A DNA stretch of 32,206 nt from SZUA-430 sp044220975 (lineage in GTDB: Bacteria > Pseudomonadota > Alphaproteobacteria > Micropepsales > Micropepsaceae). This document shows, one piece after another, positions 23,402 to 31,443 of the stretch. Below the pieces are notes generated by a model, which saw only the letters and a program-made list of their open reading frames with translations, was not told the DNA's origin and ran no database searches. The translations under genes and the position numbers were made by a program. The stretch covers positions 1 to 32,206 of the forward strand of contig JBGAPZ010000042.1 in assembly GCA_044220975.1 (NCBI GenBank). The letters run 5' to 3'. Within the stretch, counting starts at the first letter, position 1. Every line of letters begins with the position of its first letter.

Positions 23402-26376
23402 CCGAACTTCGTCGCGATGTGACGGAAGTAGGCGTCGGTGTCGAGGCCTTTGCCGGTGACGCGGGTGACGAGGTCCTCGGTCGGAATGCGGTCGCCGGAG
23501 CTGTAGATCTTATCGCGCAACCACGTGCGCAGCGGTGTGAAGTCGCCGTGTGCGATCTGCTCGTTCAGGTTTGCGGTTCTCGAATAGGTTTCCGCCATCT
23601 GTGCGGCGTAGAGGCTGCCCAGCGTGTAGGTCGGGAAGTAACCGAACATGCCGGAGGCCCAATGGCCGTCCTGCAGGACGCCGGTTAGATCGTTGGTCGG
23701 CGTGATGCCGATCAAGGTGGCGCTACGGTCGTTCCAGGCGTGGGCGAGGTCGCCGACCTTGAGGTCGCCGGTGATCATCGCGACTTCCAGTTCGTAACGG
23801 AGCACGACGTGCAGATGATAAGAGATCTCGTCGGCGGACGCGCGAATGAGGCTGGGGCGGACGCGGTTGGCGGCTTGGAAGAACTTCTCGCCGTCGAGTC
23901 CTTTAGCCGCATCGCCCAACGCGTCGCGGAGTTTCGGGAACAAGAAAGTCCAAAACGCACGGCTGCGGCCGATGTGGTTTTCCCAAAGGCGTGCTTGTGC
24001 TTCGTGCATGCCCATCGATGGGGCCTGTGCGAGGAGGGTCGCGCGGTCCTGCGGCGCCAATCCTTGGTCGTAGAGGCCGTGGCCACCTTCATGCAGCGTG
24101 GTTAGGATCGCTTCGAGCAAGTCCTCATGGTTCGGGCGCAGTGAGAGGCGCACGTCATCGAAACCTAGCGCTGTGGTTCCGGGATGGGTGGCGCGGTCGA
24201 GGTGTCCGCGGGTGAAGTCGAAGCCAATTACTTCGAGTACTTCATTGCACACGTCCCATAGCTTTGGTTCTGGGAGGCCGCGCACTGTGGCTTCCGGCCA
24301 AGAGGTTGTCTTTTTTCCGATGGATTGGACCATGGGCACAAGGCGCGCCCGCAGGTCGTGCAGCACGGGCTCCAGACGTTTGCGCGTCATGCCGGGTTCG
24401 TATTCGTCGAGCAGGATATCATAGGGGTCGCTGCCGGAGTCGATCGCGTTCGACGTTTCGCGGGCGATGGCGACGAGTTCGCCGAGCGCTGGTGCGAGCA
24501 ACTTAAAGTCGTTGGCTTCGCGAGCGTCTTCCCATGCAGCAGTCGCGCGGGCGCGTGCGGCGGCGTAAGCGCGGACTAGTTCTGAAGGAATGGCAAGGTC
24601 GCTCGAGCGAAGGTCACGGAGGAGTTCGATTTCGCGGCGCCATCGTTCGTCGCCGTCGCGGGCTGCAGCGACCTCTTCGATCAAGTCGCCGAGGTGATCG
24701 GATGTCAGTAACGCGTGACGGGCGGTTTCGAGCGTTGCCAGTTGTTCGCCGCGTTCGTCACGGCCGCCGTCGGGCAAGACTGTTTCTTCATCCCATTCGA
24801 GAAGCGCGATGGCGTTGTCGAAATGCTGAAGTTCTGCGATCTTCGAACGAAGAGCTTCTTCGGCGCCATCGCTACGACCACCTTGGGAGCGTTTGGGTAC
24901 GCGAAGTTCGCGCGGCGGGTGTGCGAGAAGAACCGCCGCCATGCCGCCATGTTGTGCCACGTTGACGACTTGCTTTTGGCTGACCCGGCACATGATGCCG
25001 AGCCCGTTTTCGGTCGGCGCAAAGCCCATGACCGCGTAGAACGGTTCGGCAAAGACGCGGCCGTCTTTGCCCACGATTGGGAATTCGTGCACCGGAAGAC
25101 GCGTTGCTTTTTGGACCACCCAGTTTTCTTCGGTGTCACCCGCGTTCGCGACGGCTTCGTCGATAAGTTTCTCCCAATCGGCGGCCGATGTCGATGCACC
25201 GATCGTGACGCCGTCGCCGCCATAGGAGCGGTTCGGTTTCATCACGAGCTCTTCACGGTGCAGACGCAAGAATTCGAGTAAGTCGCCTTCGACGTTGTGG
25301 GGGAGCGTCGTCTTGCGGTCGCCGACGATGCGGGTCCACAGAACGTGACGGCGGAATAGGCGGCATTCTTGCTGGCTGAAATAGCGTTCGGCGATCGCGG
25401 GGTCGGTTAGGATTTCCCAGCAGCTTTTGTGGTCGAAGTCGCCGACAAGAGAGGAGACCATGCGGTTTTGTCGAAAGAGCTGGCGCATCGCATCGAGCGG
25501 TTTGCCGAGTTCTTCTTCGAGTTCGATGATGTCGCGGACTTCGTAGTCCCGGTAGGCGACATCCACGCAATCGTCGCCGTAGAAGACTTGATCGCCTTTG
25601 ACGCGCAGTTCGGTCGGGTCGGCGTGGGTGATCGTCAGGTTGTGGCGCTTTGCCAGGTATTCGCACAGCACGGCTTGTTCGTTGATGCCGTCTTCGGCGT
25701 ATTTCGGTTCGATGAAGCTTAGGCGGCAGCCGTGACAGTCCAGCGATCTGGCGTGGTCAATGAGGGTTTGGATGAAAAGGTCGCGCTGGTCGCGCGGAAG
25801 TTCTATGCGCAATGCGGGGTCATGGTCGAGCAGCGTCGGCACGATGTCGCGCATGACAAGTTGTTCGGCGAGCGGCGAGTAGCTGATGCCGCCGACGCCG
25901 GAAAGGTTCGCTTCCATGAAGTGCAGCGTGTCTTGCCAGCCGGCGGCGGTGAAATCGCACACCGCGTCCAGGCGTCCGTAAACGGTGTTGTTGCGTTCGT
26001 GTGCGGGCGTCCAGGTATCGCGCAGGAACGCTTCTTCGCCAGGTGTGATGGCGATGACTTTCCGCACGATCGGATCATTCTGGTACATCGATGGCAGGCG
26101 TTTCAGCGCGTCTGTCAGGCGCTGGCAGACGTGCTGGACATAAGCGAGCTGCTCGTTCATCGCCAAAAGTGGGCGCAGCATGATGGGGATCGGCTCGAAT
26201 ACACCGTCGCGTTCGTAAGTGAATTCGTTCTTCACCGAATCCGCGCGAATGCGCTGACCGATCTGAGCGAACGTCAGGTCGTTGATGTGGCCTGCTGCCT
26301 TGCGGACTCGACTGTCGAGCGAGGCCCCAGCGAGGCCTAGCGTTTCATTCGGACTGAGGATACTTGGCGTCGTCAT
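23398..26376 (-). CDS. Fusion of circularly permuted ATP-grasp ligase and M32 metallocarboxypeptidase
   Basis: A continuous 992-residue frame with two complete domains. Residues 1 to about 490 look like the circularly permuted ATP-grasp/glutathionylspermidine-synthetase-like group: MEANLSGVGGISYSPLAE, VDVAYRDYEVRDI, LVMKPNRSYGGDGVTIG with the ATP lysine at 380, NWVVQKA, and a closing segment with R and N in MCRVSQKQVVNVAQHGGMAA. A charged linker (PKRSQGGRSDG, near 494-504) follows. Residues about 505-992 are an M32 (Taq) carboxypeptidase: LLEWDEETVLP, zinc motif HEGGH at 762-766 and HEAQARLWEN at 791 supplying the third ligand Glu792, 30 residues after His762 as in Pfu carboxypeptidase. No signal peptide, so cytoplasmic. 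Natural substrate unknown; a ligase joined to a peptidase suggests make-and-trim chemistry on one peptide or amide. Confidence 0.88.
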   Translation of the reverse strand: MTTPSILSPNETLGLAGASLDSRVRKAAGHINDLTFAQIGQRIRADSVKNEFTYERDGVFEPIPIMLRPLLAMNEQLAYVQHVCQRLTDALKRLPSMYQNDPIVRKVIAITPGEEAFLRDTWTPAHERNNTVYGRLDAVCDFTAAGWQDTLHFMEANLSGVGGISYSPLAEQLVMRDIVPTLLDHDPALRIELPRDQRDLFIQTLIDHARSLDCHGCRLSFIEPKYAEDGINEQAVLCEYLAKRHNLTITHADPTELRVKGDQVFYGDDCVDVAYRDYEVRDIIELEEELGKPLDAMRQLFRQNRMVSSLVGDFDHKSCWEILTDPAIAERYFSQQECRLFRRHVLWTRIVGDRKTTLPHNVEGDLLEFLRLHREELVMKPNRSYGGDGVTIGASTSAADWEKLIDEAVANAGDTEENWVVQKATRLPVHEFPIVGKDGRVFAEPFYAVMGFAPTENGLGIMCRVSQKQVVNVAQHGGMAAVLLAHPPRELRVPKRSQGGRSDGAEEALRSKIAELQHFDNAIALLEWDEETVLPDGGRDERGEQLATLETARHALLTSDHLGDLIEEVAAARDGDERWRREIELLRDLRSSDLAIPSELVRAYAAARARATAAWEDAREANDFKLLAPALGELVAIARETSNAIDSGSDPYDILLDEYEPGMTRKRLEPVLHDLRARLVPMVQSIGKKTTSWPEATVRGLPEPKLWDVCNEVLEVIGFDFTRGHLDRATHPGTTALGFDDVRLSLRPNHEDLLEAILTTLHEGGHGLYDQGLAPQDRATLLAQAPSMGMHEAQARLWENHIGRSRAFWTFLFPKLRDALGDAAKGLDGEKFFQAANRVRPSLIRASADEISYHLHVVLRYELEVAMITGDLKVGDLAHAWNDRSATLIGITPTNDLTGVLQDGHWASGMFGYFPTYTLGSLYAAQMAETYSRTANLNEQIAHGDFTPLRTWLRDKIYSSGDRIPTEDLVTRVTGKGLDTDAYFRHIATKFG

Positions 26377-26536
26377 AGTGTTCCCGTGATTGCCCGTGTG
26401 TTGCGATTCCAGACGGTTTCAGGGCAAGGGTTAGCACGGAACTGCGGCCGTGCACGATTGGGTCTGCGCCAATTGGACCTGCGACCCGGAACGGAGCTCC
26501 TGTTAGCCTCGACCACAAATAAGGAGGGTGGTGAAA

Positions 26537-27622
26537 ATGGGCCGGGTTCTACTGTGGTTGTTCCTCGCGCTGCTGTTGGCGGCCGGCGGTTGGATCTATT
26601 TCTTTTTGGTCGATGCCGGGGTTTTCTTGGACCTTAAGCCGACGTCTGTCGGGGTTTGCCGGCAGGTGACGAGCGGCGGTGTTGTCGGCGTTGAAGATAT
26701 CGCCATCGATCATGAAACGAAGATCGCCTACCTCGCGGGTTACGACCGTCGGAAAGCGATTGGTACCGGGGCGACACCCAACGCGAACGTTCGCGGCGCC
26801 ATTTGGACTTACGATCTGAATGCGCCGGACGCCGCACCCGTCGACGGCACAACGGCTGCGTTACCGGGCGGGTTTTCGCCGCACGGTATCAGCCTCTATC
26901 GCGGTGCAGATGGACATAAAGTGTTGTTTGCGATCAGCCATGCCGGCGGAAAGCACTCAGTCGAGATCTTCGACGTGAATGGCGCGACCCTAACGCATCG
27001 GCGAACGGTTATGGGGCCGGAGCTCTTGTCGCCGAATGACGTTGTCGGGGTCGGGCCGGATGCGTTCTTCGTGACGAACGATCACGGCAATGCGGCCGGC
27101 TGGCGGCGATCTGCCGAGGACTACATGCGGCTCAGGGAGTCGACAGTGCAGTTCTTCGATGGCACAAAATTCACGACCGCTCTGACCGGTATCGGTGGCG
27201 CGAACGGCATCAACGTGAGTGCCGACGGACACTCGCTCTACCTGTCCGCAGCGTCGGAACGCACGGTGTATGTTTATGACCGTGATCCCTCGACGAACGC
27301 GTTGAAGCAGAGGGCGGCGATCAAGGTGCCTGGATTCGCCGATAACCTCGATGTGCTGGCAAATGGCGACTTATTGCTTGGGCTGCATTCCAAGATTTTG
27401 CAGTTCCTGGAGCATGTGGGCGATGCCACCAAGCCCTCGCCTAGTCACATCATGCATTTCAAGGCGGATGGGAAGGGCGGCTTTGTTGCGAGCACGATCT
27501 ACTACAATTTGGGTGACGAAATATCGGGCGTCAGCGTCGGCGCGAGTGTCGATAAGCGTTTGCTGATCGGCTCGGTTTTCGAGCCTAAGATTTTGGATTG
27601 TGTTTGGGATGGCGCGCCCTAA
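26537..27622 (+). CDS. Membrane-anchored paraoxonase (PON1)-like lactonase/arylesterase
   Basis: ATG at 26537 follows AAGGAGGG; two GTG codons at 26528 and 26531 are unlikely. The 361-residue product has an N-terminal anchor (about residues 4-25), then a six-bladed propeller. PON1 calcium ligands are all recognisable: Glu53-Asp54 (GVEDIAID), Asn167 (LSPNDVVGVG), Asn223 (GANGINVSADG), Asp269-Asn270 (GFADNLDV). The PON1 His115/His134 dyad corresponds to His116 (FSPHGIS) and His135 (ISHAGGKHSVEIF). Cys41 and Cys355 match the PON1 disulfide. Expected to hydrolyse lactones or aryl esters in the periplasm. The end overlaps the next gene by 14 bp. Confidence 0.88.
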   Translation: MGRVLLWLFLALLLAAGGWIYFFLVDAGVFLDLKPTSVGVCRQVTSGGVVGVEDIAIDHETKIAYLAGYDRRKAIGTGATPNANVRGAIWTYDLNAPDAAPVDGTTAALPGGFSPHGISLYRGADGHKVLFAISHAGGKHSVEIFDVNGATLTHRRTVMGPELLSPNDVVGVGPDAFFVTNDHGNAAGWRRSAEDYMRLRESTVQFFDGTKFTTALTGIGGANGINVSADGHSLYLSAASERTVYVYDRDPSTNALKQRAAIKVPGFADNLDVLANGDLLLGLHSKILQFLEHVGDATKPSPSHIMHFKADGKGGFVASTIYYNLGDEISGVSVGASVDKRLLIGSVFEPKILDCVWDGAP

Positions 27623-28274
27623 GACCGTCGAGATCGCGGTTGGCTCGGGGCAGGTTTCCGGCCTGCTTCTGACGCCGCAATCGCCGCGCGCGGGATATGT
27701 GTTTGCGCACGGCGCGGGCGCGGGCATGGCGCATCCGTTCATGGAGGCGGTGGCGCAGGAGTTGGCAGGGCGTGGTATCGCCACGCTGCGCTATCAGTTC
27801 CCTTACATGGAGCAGGGCGGTAAGCGGCCCGATTCGCCCAAGGTTGCGCATGCAGCCGTCCGGGCAGCCGTCGCGAAGGCGCGGGAGCTGCTGCCCGGGA
27901 TAACGCTTGTTGCCGGCGGCAAATCGTTCGGCGGGCGTATGACATCTCAGGCGGAGGCGTTGGAGCCGACCGGTGTGAAGGGTCTCGCGTTCTTCGGCTT
28001 TCCGCTGCATCCTGCTGGTGCGCCCTCAGATGAACGGGCTGCGCACCTGTCCGATGTTCGTGTGCCGATGCTGTTCTTGCAGGGGACGCGGGATGCGCTT
28101 GCGGACGTCATGCTGCTGAAGCCGGTGGTCAAGTCGTTGGGCAAACGTGCGGCATTGCATCTTGTCGAGGATGCCGATCATTCTTTCCACGTTCCGGCCA
28201 AGTGCGGCCGCAAAGATGCCCAGGTTCGCGCCGAAATACTGGATGCTTTTGCAGCTTGGGTGGCCAGCCTGTAA
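27609..28274 (+). CDS. Alpha/beta-fold hydrolase (dienelactone-hydrolase-like)
   Basis: ATG at 27609 lies within the end of the lactonase gene. The 221-residue protein has the compact fold: VFAHGAGAGMAHPFM oxyanion region near residue 31, nucleophile Ser in GGKSFGGRM near 109, Asp in LQGTRDALAD and His in EDADHSFHVP. There is no signal peptide, so it is cytoplasmic. This is the small COG3571-type hydrolase group, of unknown physiological substrate. Overlap with the lactonase suggests coupled expression and perhaps sequential hydrolysis of related esters, which is inference. Confidence 0.85.
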   Translation: MARPKTVEIAVGSGQVSGLLLTPQSPRAGYVFAHGAGAGMAHPFMEAVAQELAGRGIATLRYQFPYMEQGGKRPDSPKVAHAAVRAAVAKARELLPGITLVAGGKSFGGRMTSQAEALEPTGVKGLAFFGFPLHPAGAPSDERAAHLSDVRVPMLFLQGTRDALADVMLLKPVVKSLGKRAALHLVEDADHSFHVPAKCGRKDAQVRAEILDAFAAWVASL

Positions 28275-28314
28275 CGAGTGGGCTGGTCTCAACTAGAGAT
28301 TCGACGCGGTCGCG

Positions 28315-29823
28315 ATGTTTCGTTCCCTGCTTTCGGTTGGCGGCTTTACACTCTTAAGCCGCCTGACCGGCCTCCTTCGCGACATGGTCATGGCGCCCAT
28401 TCTTGGGCACGGCGTGCTGTCTGACGCTTTCTTCGTGGCGTTTCGGTTGCCGAACCACTTCCGCACGATTTTTGCCGAGGGGGCCTATAACGCGGCGTTC
28501 GTGCCTATGTACACGGGTCTGCGGGCGCAAAACGAAGCGAGTGCGCACCACTTCTCGCGTGTCATGCTGGGGTGGCAGATCGCCGTGCAGGTGGTGCTGC
28601 TGATCGTGGCGCTGATCGCGACGCCGTATCTGGTGGCGCTGCTCGCGCCCGGCTATGTGGGCAAACCCGAGCAGATGGGACTTGCCGTCGTCTTTACGCG
28701 GATCACCTTTGCCTACCTGCTTTGCATTGCGGTGGTGACGCATTTGGGCGGCATGCTCAACGCGGAGAAGAAGTTTTGGGCGGCCGCGGCAGCGCCGATC
28801 TTGCTCAATATCTCGATGGCGGCGGCGCTCAGCGTCGCGTTCCTATTTCCGAGCGCCGGCTATGCGGCAGCATGGGGCGTGGTTGCGGGTGGTGTCGCGG
28901 AGATGCTTCTTCTCATTTTCGCGGCATTGTTCGCGAAGCTGCCGGTCGCGCCGGAGGTTCCGGCTGCCGACGAGAACGCACGCACGTTCCTGCAGCGGTT
29001 TGGTCCAGCGACTTTGGGTGCGGCCGGCGTTCAACTGGCGCTCTTTGCGGACACCATCTTGGCGAGCTTTCTCGGCGCAGGATCTTACACGTCGCTCTAC
29101 TACGCTGATCGTGTGAACCAATTGCCGATGGGCGTGATTGCGATTGCGCTAGGGACGGTGCTGTTACCCGAGATGTCGCGTAGCGCGCAGGCGGGCGATG
29201 TGGCGCAGACGGCGCGCACGTTCAATCGCGGTACGGAGATGGGGCTGCTGTTGACGATGCCCTGCCTGGCCGCGTTCTTCGTGTTTCCTGACGCGATCAT
29301 GGAAGGTTTGTTCGCGCGCGGTGCGTTCAATGTGGATGCGGCGCGCGCTGCAGCGTCCGTGTTGGTTGCCTATGCTGCCGGGTTGCCGGCGTTTGTCGTT
29401 CTGCGCACGGTTACGCCGCTGTTTCATTCGACTGGCGACACGCAAACGCCCGTTATCGCGACGGTCGTCGCGATGGTTTGCAACCTGGCCGTCAAGTTTG
29501 GCCTCATCGTGGGATTGAGCTACGGCGTTGAGGGATTGGCGCTCGGAACGGCTGTCGGCGTCTGGGTGAACGTGCTGGTGCTTGGCGGGTTCGCGTGGAG
29601 GCGCGGGATGGTGCATGTCGATGCGCAGCTCATCGACAACGGATTGCGGTTTCTCGGAGGGACGCTGCTTGCGGGCCTCGTCGCCGCATTGGTTGCGCAA
29701 CCGCTGCTGATCTCGCTGGCTGGCATCACGTTCGAGCGGTCGCTCGTGTACGTTGCGATTCTAGGCCTTCTGACGCTTGCGGCCTACGCGCTGACGGTGC
29801 TTGGCCTTGGGTGGAAGCGGTGA
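28315..29823 (+). CDS. murJ: Lipid II flippase MurJ (MviN)
   Basis: The 502-residue polytopic protein shows the MurJ start FTLLSRLTGLLRDMVMAPILG (residues about 9-29), SDAFFVAFRLPNHFRTIFAEG, and AAFVPMY, which carry the conserved Arg residues facing the cavity. Thirteen to fourteen hydrophobic segments are visible, with ADRVNQLPMGVIAIALGTVLLPEMS in the middle and PLFHSTGDTQTP later. It flips the peptidoglycan precursor lipid II across the inner membrane (MOP superfamily). The ribosome binding site is weak. It overlaps the next start by 4 bp. Confidence 0.95.
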   Translation: MFRSLLSVGGFTLLSRLTGLLRDMVMAPILGHGVLSDAFFVAFRLPNHFRTIFAEGAYNAAFVPMYTGLRAQNEASAHHFSRVMLGWQIAVQVVLLIVALIATPYLVALLAPGYVGKPEQMGLAVVFTRITFAYLLCIAVVTHLGGMLNAEKKFWAAAAAPILLNISMAAALSVAFLFPSAGYAAAWGVVAGGVAEMLLLIFAALFAKLPVAPEVPAADENARTFLQRFGPATLGAAGVQLALFADTILASFLGAGSYTSLYYADRVNQLPMGVIAIALGTVLLPEMSRSAQAGDVAQTARTFNRGTEMGLLLTMPCLAAFFVFPDAIMEGLFARGAFNVDAARAAASVLVAYAAGLPAFVVLRTVTPLFHSTGDTQTPVIATVVAMVCNLAVKFGLIVGLSYGVEGLALGTAVGVWVNVLVLGGFAWRRGMVHVDAQLIDNGLRFLGGTLLAGLVAALVAQPLLISLAGITFERSLVYVAILGLLTLAAYALTVLGLGWKR

Positions 29824-30155
29824 CGCAGCTTGAGGCGATGGCGTTGACTTATGCCATCGAGGCTGCGGTCGCGGCAGCGCTTGCGCCTGCGTTCGGCCGT
29901 GCCGCTCTTCTGTGCGCCGCCGCGGCTGTTGTCGGGAGCTCGATCACGCACCCTATCCTCTGGGCGGTATTTTATGATGCGCAGGCGGCGTTTGGACAGC
30001 TGGTGACGCCGGTGCTGGAGGCTGGTGTGATTGTCGCAGAGATCTTCGCTTACCGTCTCTTCGCGACTTCGCGATGGGATGAGGCAGCGTTGTTCTCGGT
30101 TCTTGCGAACGCGGCGTCGTGGTGGGCCGGCGAGGCTATTTACGCGCTGATTTGA
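29820..30155 (+). CDS. Small polytopic membrane protein of unknown function
   Basis: GTG at 29820 overlaps the murJ stop (GTGA); an ATG at 29838 is an alternative start. The 111-residue product has three to four hydrophobic segments (about 7-25, 27-50, 58-75, 90-108), with SSITHPILWAVFYD in the middle, where the His-Pro pair is notable, and AEIFAYRLFA. I do not recognise a family. Coupling to murJ could be only positional. Its 3' end overlaps the convergent membrane-protein gene by 20 bp. Confidence 0.65.
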   Translation: MTQLEAMALTYAIEAAVAAALAPAFGRAALLCAAAAVVGSSITHPILWAVFYDAQAAFGQLVTPVLEAGVIVAEIFAYRLFATSRWDEAALFSVLANAASWWAGEAIYALI

Positions 30156-31125
30156 AGCCTTGGCCGATCGCGAGCAAGAGGATGGGAAGTTCGATCCAGG
30201 CGTGGATTGCGGCGGCAACGCCGTAAGCTGCGCGCGCGTCGGTATAGCTGACAGCGTAGATGCCGAACGCCACGGCGGCTACCGCAGCGACGCCGCCTGC
30301 AAATACGGGCCAGGTCGGCCAAGGGACGAGCGTCTTTGTGGCTGTGCCTTGTTTACTGCGTAAGAGCTGCGGCAGCAGGACGATCACGGCGACGTAGTGC
30401 ATCGATTGGGCGACGACGGCCGCCGAAAACAGGTTCAGGTCCAACGAATCAGGCGGCAGGAACGACAACAAAGGTTTGTCGCCGGCGCCGAACATCGAGG
30501 TCCATTGCAGTTCGGCGGCTTGGAACACGAGGTTCGCGAGGTCATGGAATACGCCCGTTGCGACTAGCGCCGGGAGCACGAAGAACGGAATAGTCAGCAG
30601 CACGAGCCAGCGGCGGCGCTCTTCACCCTCGGTGATTTCGGCGACGAATCCGAGCGGCGTTAGGTTGTGCAGCCAAGCCCAGATCAGGAACGTGGGGACG
30701 GGTGCGAATATTGCGCCGAAGGCGAAGGCAGTCCCGATGACGGCGCCGAGCGGCTTGTTTTGGCGCATAACCGCGGTTGCGGTCAGTGCCAGGGCGGCGC
30801 CAAGGCCGAGTTCGATCCACAGGAAGGCATCGCCCATCAGGATGTGCATGCCGTTAGCTATTCTGGCGGCGGCTATGAGAGCCACGAGGGCGCCGATAGC
30901 GGCTAGCGGTCGGGTGGACATCCGCGCGCTGAAGCGCTCATCGACATAGCGAAGCTCGTAGAGCACGTGGGGCAGGCCGAAGGCGCTGATCATCAAGACG
31001 AACGCCGCTATCGGGGCGATGGCAACAGACGCCACCGAGACGATGGACACCGCAATCCAAAGCGCGGCTAGGCGCGAGGATGAGGAGTCGAATGCGAGTG
31101 GGGACACGTTCATGTGGAAAACCAT
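30136..31125 (-). CDS. Polytopic membrane protein with intramembrane histidines, unknown function
   Basis: The 329-residue protein has about eight or nine membrane segments. Histidines recur at helix ends or inside helices: GLPHVLYELRYVDERF near residue 53, WLHNLTPLGF near 152, TGVFHDLANL near 193, VAQSMHYVAVIVLLPQL near 243, and AAIHAWIELPILLLAIG near 310. This spacing could bind metal or haem, as in membrane oxygenases or desaturases, but no classical His-box is present and I do not recognise the family. The start may be ATG 31125 or ATG 31113; neither has a strong ribosome binding site. It has no cotranscribed neighbour on its strand in the window. Confidence 0.7.
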   Translation of the reverse strand: MVFHMNVSPLAFDSSSSRLAALWIAVSIVSVASVAIAPIAAFVLMISAFGLPHVLYELRYVDERFSARMSTRPLAAIGALVALIAAARIANGMHILMGDAFLWIELGLGAALALTATAVMRQNKPLGAVIGTAFAFGAIFAPVPTFLIWAWLHNLTPLGFVAEITEGEERRRWLVLLTIPFFVLPALVATGVFHDLANLVFQAAELQWTSMFGAGDKPLLSFLPPDSLDLNLFSAAVVAQSMHYVAVIVLLPQLLRSKQGTATKTLVPWPTWPVFAGGVAAVAAVAFGIYAVSYTDARAAYGVAAAIHAWIELPILLLAIGQGFKSARK

Positions 31126-31423
31126 GAAGGCAGTAGGGGCGATGCGTCAACGACAGGGGGACGTTCGAGTGCACGCGGTAATTGAACTTTGTTTCCTGAT
31201 CGAATGATCTCATACGGATCGTCTCTAATCGATAGCATGAAACCATCGAGCGTTACGGCTGAAAACTTAGTGCAAGTGATTCGTTGGACGGTTTGGTCCA
31301 GCCAACATGTGGTTGTGACTCGCGTGCGAGTGACTGAGCGATCTCGCTTTGGTCTTTCCCAGCCAAAGTTGCGTTCGTCCACAGTGGCCCCCTATTGCGC
31401 TCCGGATCGGCTGCTAGAGTTAG
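31126..31423. other. Non-coding stretch with inverted repeats
   Basis: No convincing protein gene on either strand. Three short perfect inverted repeats follow one another: TGGAC/GTCCA (31285-31289, 31296-31300), ACTCGC/GCGAGT (31318-31323, 31326-31331) and CTTTGG/CCAAAG (31347-31352, 31363-31368). The left part should hold the promoter of the leftward membrane-protein gene; I could not identify a clear -35/-10 pair. Confidence 0.45.
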
Positions 31424-31437
31424 ATCACTGAAGTGAT
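31424..31437. promoter_or_regulatory. Perfect 6-2-6 palindrome, possible operator
   Basis: ATCACT-GA-AGTGAT lies just upstream of the small-RNA candidate. A palindrome of this size next to a presumed transcription start could be a repressor or activator site. No cognate regulator is encoded in the window. Confidence 0.3.
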
Positions 31438-31443
31438 TCTTTC

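Noticed and set aside
30136..31125. Assignment as Brp/Blh carotene oxygenase or fatty-acid desaturase
   Set aside because: Histidines are present, but the diagnostic His-boxes of these families are not.
31395..31420. Sigma-70 promoter TTGCGC...TAGAGT for the small RNA
   Set aside because: Spacer is only 14 bp and both boxes are poor matches; no GGAAC/CGTT EcfG-type promoter was found either.
31189..31431. 80-residue plus-strand frame in the non-coding stretch
   Set aside because: No ribosome binding site, no domain, and it runs through several inverted repeats.
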